Origin: Candidatus Bathyarchaeota archaeon
Lineage (GTDB): Archaea > Thermoproteota > Bathyarchaeia > Bathyarchaeales > Bathycorpusculaceae
DNA: 64,000 nt
NCBI GenBank assembly: GCA_003151735.1
Contig: PLYI01000120.1
Span: forward strand, 1-64,000
Reading direction: 5' to 3'
Below, piece by piece: positions 44,595-51,774 of the stretch. How positions within the stretch are numbered: position 1 is the first letter of the stretch; each line of letters begins with the position of its first letter. The notes beneath the pieces are model-generated. The model ran no database searches, was not told the DNA's origin, and saw nothing but the letters and a program-made list of their open reading frames with translations. A program made the translations under genes and the position numbers.

Positions 44595-44684
44595 GCTGGG
44601 TCTCTGGAATTTAGGAAGAAATGCAAATACTAATCACGACACTATGGCAAACTATCGTGAATTTTAACCAGAGACCTCTCAGCC
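44595..44684. repeat. Nested inverted repeat between convergent genes
   Basis: Outer arms GGTCTCTGG (44599-44607) and CCAGAGACC (44668-44676) are perfect complements, with GCTG/CAGC able to extend the stem after a bulge. Inner arms TCACGA (44634-44639) and TCGTGA (44655-44660) form a second hairpin. It lies between regulator 3 and surface gene 6. It could be a two-way transcription barrier, a small structured RNA or a decayed element end. Confidence 0.45.
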
Positions 44685-44711
44685 CATGTCTTCTCAGTTA
44701 CCTTAAAAAAC

Positions 44712-44728
44712 AAAAAAAGGGGAAAGGT
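44712..44728 (-). terminator. Terminator of surface-protein gene 6
   Basis: Minus-strand CCTTTCCCCTTTTTTTG directly follows the stop region of paralogue 6; it is the clearest example of the shared C-run/T-run terminator. Confidence 0.55.
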
Positions 44729-44746
44729 TGTTTTTTACTGATTTTC

Positions 44747-47605
44747 TTATGGTCGTTTCTTTGTGACTAGCAACGCGAGTATAGCGCCGACTACTACGAT
44801 TGCAATGATAATCGCTATGATTCCTGGTAGAAGATATGTGTCAGCTACCGAAGCTGGTGCTGCTTGTGTGGATGCAATGGTTGGGTGTGCTGGGTCAACT
44901 GCGAAGCTTGTTTCTGCTGATGATGGCCAGTAGCCATTGGTACCAGCGAAATTGGCGATTACAGTGTATTTGCCTGAGATGTCAGGAGTCCATTGAAGGC
45001 TATATGCTCCGCTTGAATCGCTTGTGGTACTTCCGATGGGTCTAAAGTTGCCGTTTGAGTCAATGACGTTTATCACCACTGGAACACCTGTAAAGTTTGT
45101 TGGTAATGGTTTCTGTTGGTAAACGTAGCCCATCCAGTCTTTCATGCTAGCATCGGATGAAAGTGGAACACCATTCGGAAAGTCAGTTGCCTGTTGGTTT
45201 TGCTTTGTACCCGCTGAAATGTCTGTGATTGAACCACTAATAACTAGGGATCCACCTAAAGTGATCGATGCCTTTGGTGCTTCTAGAGTCATAGTGCTTG
45301 GTCCTCTGCCAACAACGTAGATTTGGTTGTCATACCCGTTTAACCAAGTTGAATAGCCATCTGCCATAGCGTAGCCCAAACTGCCAAACTCAGCTGTAGC
45401 ACTCGAAACGGTCCAGATTTCAGTTCCATCAGTCGCGTTAATTGCTCGTGCTAAGGCGCCCTTGTATATTGGTGTCTCAAAAGTATGCTCACTGGTCACT
45501 GTGTATAGTATTCCGTTACCAACAGCTTGTACGAAAGTTGGATAATGCCCAGGTGGAGGTATTTGATCGAAACTGTTAGTACTGTTGCCTGCGCCGCCAT
45601 TACCATAGGTCCATTCTAGTTTTCCGGTTGTCAAGTTAAAACAGTAGATTATTCCTGCATATCCCATAGTGTAGAGGTTGCCATAAGCGACTTGGCTTGT
45701 TATAATGCCACCGCCTGTACTGCCATACCAGTCTAGTGATGTTTGAGATGGAGTTGTCCATAGTTTCGCACCTGTTGCCATGCTGTATCCATTGAAATTC
45801 AACGTTTCCTTAGTTTCCTCAACGAAGACACCGAGATGACCTAATCCATCGGGGGCTGTTGGATCAGTACCGCCTAAAGATATGGTGATGTTGGTTGTTG
45901 GAGTAATTGTATTCGACCACAGTACTGAACCCACATCACCTTTGGATGGATCTAGGTTGACACCGAAGTAAGTGTAGGGATTTGTACTATAGCCGACTTG
46001 TTGTTGGAATGCTGGTAGAGAGCCATTTCTGCAGATGAGAATATTATTTGGGAAAGCGGCGATTACGGTTACAGGGTTTGCGCCTGGTGATGATCCAAAT
46101 GTGGCAGCGCCCATAGTATTAAGCCATGACGCTGAAACGTTCCAGTCATAAGTTGGTTCAGGTCCAGTTGCGGTTGCGGTTAACATGTTGGCCAGGGTTG
46201 TGGAGTTTATGGGGATGTTTCCGTTGACTACTGTTGGAGGTATAGAGTTGTAGTTTATTCCGTCATATGCTGCGACATTTGTTCCAGCTGGTGGGACCGC
46301 TATAGTTGTGTAGCTGGAAAGGTTTGGGCCGCTCATGTTGTAGAGTGTTGGCGATAGAAATGGCGGATACTTGTATGACCATAATCTGGATGAATTCCAT
46401 TGAGCCAGGTAGTATTGAGGGTTTGTAGTGGTGTTAGTGTTTGTGAAAACATATCTTAAGTGTTCGCCTTGTGGACCTAATGCTGAAAAGCCTGTAGGAA
46501 CATTGGTTACGTTGAATAGTGGATCACCTGTATATGCGTCAAAAGCTCGGGCGAAGTTGGCTGTGAATAAAATCGGTGGAAATACTCCGTGTTGATTGGG
46601 GTCTTCAAGGTCATATACGTAGCCGAATGATATTGCAGGTACATCGAATCGTGACCAAATGACTTGCCCTGTGCGAAGATCAACAGCATCTTCAGGTCCA
46701 GCAGCAGTGCCTCCAAATGAAACGGGTTCTTTAAAGTATAGTACCCCATTGATTATTATTGGATAAGCGTATCTCTGGTTGTATGCTGATCCCTCAAAGT
46801 ATGTGTTGCCCTGGTTAGGAAAATTATTTCCGCCGACAACTCCACCGCCTTGTAACGGTTTTGTCCACATGATGTGACCTGTCAGAGGCCCTACGGCGTC
46901 ACCAGGATATCCCTGCACCATTGATTGCTGGAATCCGACGCTCATTGCAACTATGTTGCCAGTACCGACTGTAGGTGAAACAGGTGAACCTGAGCCTAGC
47001 CAATTGGAAGAAATTGACCACCAGCCAGGATTTTCACCGTATATTGGGCGAGTCCAGTATTCAGTTGGAAAAGGATAGCTATATGGAAATACGGGTGTTG
47101 GGGTTTGCTGGACAGTAAGTGTTGTTGTTGCGTTGCTTGGTAAATAAGCATCATTCACGTATGTATCGTTGGCATGATCATAATCATTTATGTTTTGGCC
47201 AGGGAAGTTAAAGAATAGTGTGTATGTGCCAACTTGAGTGGGCGTGAAGGTGTATCCCTGATTTGATGTTGGATCTGAAATGTAAGCAAAAGTTGTTGAA
47301 TTTGTGCTTCCGTCAGGTGCTGTGATAGTAAGCTGGTAGTTATGGAATCTATAATCGTTAGTTAGTGTTTCTGCGTCATACGTTTTGTCGAGCCATATGT
47401 AGACTGTAGCTCTTTGGCCTACGCCTATTGGATTAGGAATAGCAGCTACAAATGCATAGGTTGGAATTTGCCATGCTGGTGTATGAGCACGAGCAGTCGG
47501 TATTGGCACTATAACCATTGCGAGGGCCATTGTAACTATCAAGAATGCGACGATCGAAATAGCTGTAGTTTTACCTTTAGAAAAGTGCATTTTCAAAATT
47601 GACAT
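44747..47605 (-). CDS. Large PQQ-propeller surface protein, paralogue 6
   Basis: 952 residues. Signal peptide ending near 'PTARAHTPAW', Ig-like domain ('AIPNPIGVGQRATVYIWLDK'), 'YWTRPIYGENPGWWSISSNW', 'GDAVGPLTGHIMWTKPLQGG', propeller ('VDLRTGQVIWS', 'NLTTGKLEWTYGNGGAGN'), 'DASMKDWMGYVYQQKPLPTN', Ig-like domain with 'VIDSNGNFRPIGSTTSDSSG', stalk, membrane helix and 'TKKRP'. N-terminal leader and promoter match paralogue 5. The C-terminal Ig-like domain is close to that of paralogue 1, which may reflect mosaic exchange. GGAG Shine-Dalgarno. Confidence 0.87.
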   Translation of the reverse strand: MSILKMHFSKGKTTAISIVAFLIVTMALAMVIVPIPTARAHTPAWQIPTYAFVAAIPNPIGVGQRATVYIWLDKTYDAETLTNDYRFHNYQLTITAPDGSTNSTTFAYISDPTSNQGYTFTPTQVGTYTLFFNFPGQNINDYDHANDTYVNDAYLPSNATTTLTVQQTPTPVFPYSYPFPTEYWTRPIYGENPGWWSISSNWLGSGSPVSPTVGTGNIVAMSVGFQQSMVQGYPGDAVGPLTGHIMWTKPLQGGGVVGGNNFPNQGNTYFEGSAYNQRYAYPIIINGVLYFKEPVSFGGTAAGPEDAVDLRTGQVIWSRFDVPAISFGYVYDLEDPNQHGVFPPILFTANFARAFDAYTGDPLFNVTNVPTGFSALGPQGEHLRYVFTNTNTTTNPQYYLAQWNSSRLWSYKYPPFLSPTLYNMSGPNLSSYTTIAVPPAGTNVAAYDGINYNSIPPTVVNGNIPINSTTLANMLTATATGPEPTYDWNVSASWLNTMGAATFGSSPGANPVTVIAAFPNNILICRNGSLPAFQQQVGYSTNPYTYFGVNLDPSKGDVGSVLWSNTITPTTNITISLGGTDPTAPDGLGHLGVFVEETKETLNFNGYSMATGAKLWTTPSQTSLDWYGSTGGGIITSQVAYGNLYTMGYAGIIYCFNLTTGKLEWTYGNGGAGNSTNSFDQIPPPGHYPTFVQAVGNGILYTVTSEHTFETPIYKGALARAINATDGTEIWTVSSATAEFGSLGYAMADGYSTWLNGYDNQIYVVGRGPSTMTLEAPKASITLGGSLVISGSITDISAGTKQNQQATDFPNGVPLSSDASMKDWMGYVYQQKPLPTNFTGVPVVINVIDSNGNFRPIGSTTSDSSGAYSLQWTPDISGKYTVIANFAGTNGYWPSSAETSFAVDPAHPTIASTQAAPASVADTYLLPGIIAIIIAIVVVGAILALLVTKKRP

Positions 47606-47650
47606 TTTTCTTATCTCCTTTTTCGGTAAAATAAACTAGGAAAAATTTGG

Positions 47651-47660
47651 CTTTTAAACC
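47651..47660 (-). promoter_or_regulatory. TATA box of surface gene 6
   Basis: GGTTTAAAAG (minus strand), within TTTGCAAAGGTTTAAAAGC, lies 46 nt before the ATG and matches the promoter of paralogue 5. Confidence 0.65.
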
Positions 47661-47872
47661 TTTGCAAATTAAGTAATTATACCGAATAAAATAGCCTTTT
47701 AATTTTAAAAAAAGAAAAAACATAAGATAATTAAAAATTTATTATTACCATTGTAAAAATAAAAGCCAAAAAGAAGCGGAAAAAAGAAAACAAATTCTGC
47801 AAATAGCACAAATCACCGTAATCGATATTAACTGTTTATCCAAGTATCTCAAAAGCAACGTTTGGGGTAACT

Positions 47873-48865
47873 TTGGAGCTAACAGTCTTAAACGTAGTAA
47901 TCGCCTTCATCATGCTGGTTCTGGCTATCCTGTTAGATTTAGCTCTTGGCGATCCATCACCCAATTACCCTGACCGATGGGTTTTCAAGCTGCACCCAAC
48001 CGTTCTAATGGGTAAATTCACCAAAAAAATTGAGCCTTACTTCAAAAACCCAAACCCAAAAACAGAGAAGGTTCTGGGCGTTTTGCTGGCTTTAACTGTT
48101 ATTGGTGCTTTTGCTCTTCCAGTCTACTTCGGTTTGTGGATTATCTTCTCGTATGTGAGCATTTTTGTTTACGCCTTCATAGGCATCATATTGCTCAAGA
48201 TGACAATTTGCATTAAGCTGGAAACAGACTGGGCAAAAGCTGCAGCAAAAGCTATCGATGCAAGCGATTTACCTGAAGCAAAAAAGTACAGTCACTTCTC
48301 AAGACGGGAATCCAAAGATCTAAACGGCGCAGAAATGGGCAGTGCTGTCATCGAATCCATGTCTGAAAATCTTATCGACTTCAAACTTTCACCCATGATG
48401 TCGTTTGCGCTTTTCGGCGTTACCGGCGCAATTGCTTTTCGAGCAATCAACACCTTGGATGGGATGGTTGGCTTCAAAACCAAAGAGCACATTAACACCG
48501 GCTGGTTTAGTGCAAACCTCGACAACTTTGTTAACTTCATTCCCACAAGGCTCACGGCGCTGCTTATGATTGTTGCAGCTGCAATTCTTCGCTTGGATGC
48601 CAAGAATGCCTGGAGAATCGCTCATCGAGACCACAAAAAAACTCCGAGCCGCAATCACGGTTGGCCGATGGCGGTTGTGGCTGGCGCATTGCGGATACAA
48701 TTGGAAAAGCCAGGGCAGTACATTCTTGGTGACGCGCAGGAACCGTTGACGGGCGAGAAGATTTTGGGTGCTTTGCGGATTAGAGATGTAACGATTGTTC
48801 TATGGGGGCTGCTGTGTGTGGTTGTCCTCGTGGTTGTGCGGTTGTTTTGGTTTATGCCGATTTAG
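47873..48865 (+). CDS. cbiB: Adenosylcobinamide-phosphate synthase CbiB
   Basis: A 330-residue membrane protein of the CbiB family, which attaches aminopropanol phosphate to adenosylcobyric acid. Hallmarks are the N-terminal 'LDLALGDPSPNYPDRWVFKL' followed by 'HPTVLMGK', 'SRRESKDLNGAEMGSAVIES', 'MSENLIDFKLSPMM', 'AFRAINTLDGMVGFK', and 'HKKTPSRNHGWPMAVVAGAL'. About five hydrophobic helices are present. It starts at a TTG. The aminopropanol phosphate would come from the decarboxylase at 20384. It stands next to B12-binding radical SAM genes, possible users of the cofactor. Confidence 0.88.
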   Translation: MELTVLNVVIAFIMLVLAILLDLALGDPSPNYPDRWVFKLHPTVLMGKFTKKIEPYFKNPNPKTEKVLGVLLALTVIGAFALPVYFGLWIIFSYVSIFVYAFIGIILLKMTICIKLETDWAKAAAKAIDASDLPEAKKYSHFSRRESKDLNGAEMGSAVIESMSENLIDFKLSPMMSFALFGVTGAIAFRAINTLDGMVGFKTKEHINTGWFSANLDNFVNFIPTRLTALLMIVAAAILRLDAKNAWRIAHRDHKKTPSRNHGWPMAVVAGALRIQLEKPGQYILGDAQEPLTGEKILGALRIRDVTIVLWGLLCVVVLVVVRLFWFMPI

Positions 48866-48918
48866 TGCAAAGTTTTAATCGAACCAGAGCGGTATTTCTG
48901 AGTTAAGAGTGCCTCTTG

Positions 48919-50367
48919 ATGCGTGTTTGCCTCATAAATCCACCTCGAATTCAGCCTAAAGCATGGGGAAAACCCAACGTTTTTCCACCTATTGCCATGG
49001 CTTCAGTCGCCGCGGTCCTCGAAAAAAAACATGCAGTTAGCATCATTGATGCTCCGACAGAGGGCTGGGAGAACCTTTTGGAGCTGGATCAAACCAAGTA
49101 CCGAGTTGGGTTAAGCGCGGAAACCATTGCAGAACGAGTCGCGCGGTGGAAGCCTGATGTGGTAGTCTTAGAGATCCCATTTTCGGGCTGGTCTAAAACC
49201 GCATTTGAAGTCGCAGCCACAGTAAAAAAGGTCGGCAGAGAGATTGTTGTTGTTTTGTTTGGGTTGCATCCTTCATCACGTCCAGAAGATTGCCTTACAA
49301 ACGTTGATGTTGATTTTGTTGTGGTTGGCGAACCCGAAAACACTGTCTCCGAATTGGTTGGTGCATTAGAATATGGAAAGAGAGATTTTAGCGGCATTGA
49401 TGGTTTAGGTTTTAGGAAAAGTGGCAAGCCAGTTCTCACACGCAAGCGTACTGTGATTGAGAACTTGGATTCGCTCCCGTTTCCAGCTAGGCATTTGCTG
49501 CCAATGGACGTTTACACCAAAGCCGTTAAACAGAATCCCTTGCGCGGCGAAATCCACAAACCCTACACCATAATAATCACGAGTAGAGGCTGCCCCTACA
49601 ACTGCGTTTTCTGCTCAAGCTGCGTGGTCTGGGGAAAGCAGTGGCGTCCACGGAGCGCAGAGAACGTGGTAGATGAAATTGAACAGGTAATCAAAACTTT
49701 TGGAATTCGGCAGGTTGATTTTTCAGATGATAACATGACGTTGGATAAGCAACGTATGGCGGAGATTTGCGATTTAATTGTTGAGCGTAGCTTGAGGTTT
49801 GAGTGGTTTACGCCAAACGGTATCAGAGCAGACACGCTTGATGAACCGCTCCTTCGGAAGATGAAGGCGGCTGGCTGCAAAAAAATCCGCATTGCTCCCG
49901 AATCAGGCGTTCAGCGCGTTGTTAATGAGGTTATCAAAAAGAACTTGGACCTCAAAACAGTTGAGGAAGCGGTGGTTTTGTGCAAACGCGTCGGCATCAA
50001 AGTCGGCTGCTTCTTTGTCATAGGTTTAATCGGAGAAACCAAAGCAGACATCGAAGAAACCATCAATTTTGCTTACAAACTCAAGGAATTGGGAGCGGAC
50101 ACCTTCATCTTCAGCATCGCCATGCCACTCTACGGAACAGCGTTCTATGAGCAGGCAAAACAAAAGGGGTTTTTGCGCGAAGGATTCTGCGATTATGCTT
50201 TGGCGGCGACTGAGCCGCAGGTTGAGACGCCAGAGTGGTCGGCGAGGGATTTGCAGGAGCTGTGCATGAAGGCTAACTTGGTTAATCCGACGTTTACTCG
50301 GGGCAAGGTTTTGAGGGCGATTCGGAATCCGAAGAAAACGGCTAAGTTGCTGCTGAAGAGAAAGTAG
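48919..50367 (+). CDS. B12-binding radical SAM protein
   Basis: 482 residues from the ATG at 48919 (the track uses the TTG one codon earlier). N-terminal cobalamin-binding-like domain ('PPIAMASVAAVLEKKHAVSI', 'VVLFGLHPSSRPED'), the latter with a His where sister proteins have 'GGxH'. Radical SAM motif 'SRGCPYNCVFC', then 'RSAENVVDEIEQV', 'VDFSDDNMTLD' and 'RIAPESGVQRVVNEVIKK'. It differs from its sisters in a longer segment after the first strand ('APTEGWENLLELDQ'). It lies 50 bp after cbiB. Substrate unknown. Confidence 0.8.
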   Translation: MRVCLINPPRIQPKAWGKPNVFPPIAMASVAAVLEKKHAVSIIDAPTEGWENLLELDQTKYRVGLSAETIAERVARWKPDVVVLEIPFSGWSKTAFEVAATVKKVGREIVVVLFGLHPSSRPEDCLTNVDVDFVVVGEPENTVSELVGALEYGKRDFSGIDGLGFRKSGKPVLTRKRTVIENLDSLPFPARHLLPMDVYTKAVKQNPLRGEIHKPYTIIITSRGCPYNCVFCSSCVVWGKQWRPRSAENVVDEIEQVIKTFGIRQVDFSDDNMTLDKQRMAEICDLIVERSLRFEWFTPNGIRADTLDEPLLRKMKAAGCKKIRIAPESGVQRVVNEVIKKNLDLKTVEEAVVLCKRVGIKVGCFFVIGLIGETKADIEETINFAYKLKELGADTFIFSIAMPLYGTAFYEQAKQKGFLREGFCDYALAATEPQVETPEWSARDLQELCMKANLVNPTFTRGKVLRAIRNPKKTAKLLLKRK

Positions 50368-50478
50368 TGCTGAGTAAGTTTTATAGCAAACGCTTGGTTT
50401 TTTAATTGTATAAAACCTGCTTTTGAAAAGTTACTGCTTGTCCTGAAGGTTTTTGGGCAAATCCTGTTTATATACGGT

Positions 50479-50676
50479 TTGCTCGCATGGCTAGACGGCG
50501 TAGTTGTACAGTTTACTCATCCAGAGTGGCTTGCTCTGCCCGTGTCGCATCTTTTGCTCTGGATAAGAACCGACACCTTCACCATCCTAATGTTCGTTGT
50601 GAGCGCAATTGGTTTTCTTGTTTGGCGGTTAACCGCTGAATTGTCAAAACCTAATGAGAGTAAATCGAAAACGTAG
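50479..50676 (+). CDS. Small two-helix membrane protein
   Basis: The tracked ORF begins at a TTG (65 residues), but the same frame is open for 25 codons more upstream and reads as continuous protein ('KPAFEKLLLVLKVFGQILFI'), adding a first transmembrane helix. No ATG, GTG or TTG is available there, so either the start is non-standard or a base is wrong. A second helix spans 'FTILMFVVSAIGFLVWRLTA'. No family is recognised. Confidence 0.45.
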   Translation: MLAWLDGVVVQFTHPEWLALPVSHLLLWIRTDTFTILMFVVSAIGFLVWRLTAELSKPNESKSKT

Positions 50677-50690
50677 ACAGGAGAGTTCGC

Positions 50691-51555
50691 CTAACCTTTA
50701 TTGGCAATTTTTTTAAAAGCTAAATAAGCAAGTAGTCCCAAGCAGCATCCGACCGCCAAAACCGCTAATCCCCAGACTTCGAGGGGCGGTTGCGCTGGTT
50801 TTATGGGTTCAATCGAGGTGGGTGTTGGCTGTGTTGGCTGCGGGTCGGGGTCGGTTGGATTACATTGAACTGGACATAGTTGGTGTAGCCGGGGTTTCCC
50901 GCAAGGTCAACTGCCTCTACTGTGAGTTTGTGTGTTCCAACGGTTAACCCTGTTAGGGTAGTGTTTTGCGCTGGCAGAATGGTTTTGTTAGTATCTAAGT
51001 AGACGATTAGTTGGGTTACTGGCTCGCTTAAGATCAGGTTTAACGGAACAGTGATTATGTATGTTTGGTTTGTTTGGGGCGATTGAATGGTTATATTCGG
51101 CGGCGTCGAATCCAGAGCAAAGTCTGGTGCATCAGTGTCTATGTTGAAGTAGATTGTGTCAACGTAAGATCGTATGTCGTTTTCTCCAAAGACAGCCTGC
51201 AAATAAATCGTTAAGCTATGAGGCCCTCGGATAATTCAGGCAACTGCACTTGCCCTTTGGATGAATACACTACATGCAACTCCTTTGGGTTAATAACCGA
51301 GTAAGGCATAAGTCCAGTGATGTTTCCGTCGAGAGTGTAGTTGAGGGAATAGTGCATTCCTAAACCGCAGGCGAAGGTGTAATTGAGCAGTATGTTTTGG
51401 GTGTTGTAGGTTGTGTTGACGGGAGAGAAAACGGTAACGCCGTCTGAGAGGCGAATAGGACCGATAGAACCAGCCATTACGGGTTGAACACTAACTAACA
51501 GCAGACCCGCAAGGAGCAGCGCAAACGCGGTTGCCCAAGTTACTTTTTGAATCAT
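50691..51555 (-). pseudogene. Secreted Ig-like protein broken by two frameshifts
   Basis: Three frames join into one sensible exoprotein of about 285 residues. Frame 1 (from 51555) gives a signal peptide ('WATAFALLLAGLLLVSVQPV') and an Ig-like domain ending '...LPELSEG'. After a one-base loss near 51221, frame 2 reads 'GPHSLTIYLQAVFGENDIRS' and a second Ig-like domain ('NTTLTGLTVGTHKLTVEAVD'). After another shift near 50855, frame 3 reads a Pro/Thr stalk ('PTDPDPQPTQPTPTSIEP') and a C-terminal membrane anchor ('LAVLAVGCCLGLLAYLAFKK'), ending at 50691. It is homologous in style to the gene at 3530. Either decay or sequence error. Confidence 0.75.
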
Positions 51556-51590
51556 GCTAAAGCCTACTTATGGATGCTGCAAGGTAACTT

Positions 51591-51712
51591 TTAGCTCTCC
51601 TACAGGAACAGACTGTTCCCCAAAAAGAACACCGAAAACAACCGTGCAATTACTTTTTGACATGTTAATGGCTGCTGAAAACGCCAATACGGACCTGCCC
51701 CCTAAAGGTTTC
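51591..51712 (-). repeat. Dispersed short element, copy C
   Basis: On the minus strand this stretch contains both conserved parts of the element: 'GGCAGGTCCGTATTGGCGTT' and 'GTTCTTTTTGGGGAACAGTC' followed by 'TGTTCCTGTAGGAGAG'. The near-perfect palindrome GGAACAGTCTGTTCC lies 50 nt before the start of the secreted Ig-like gene at 51555. It matches copy A (3334-3492) over most of its length. Confidence 0.55.
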
Positions 51713-51774
51713 TGCAATGAACCAGTATTAGGATCTAAATAGGTTGGTTTCGGCTGTTATCCTGAAAAATTGTT

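Noticed and set aside
11290-47605. True PQQ-dependent dehydrogenases
   Set aside because: The proteins have PQQ-type propeller blades but also Ig-like domains and a stalk, and I could not identify the cofactor-binding and catalytic residues of quinoprotein dehydrogenases, so only a propeller fold is claimed.
47606-47872. Cobalamin riboswitch upstream of cbiB
   Set aside because: The gap is A/T-rich and lacks anything like the B12-box; archaeal cobamide genes are not usually controlled this way.
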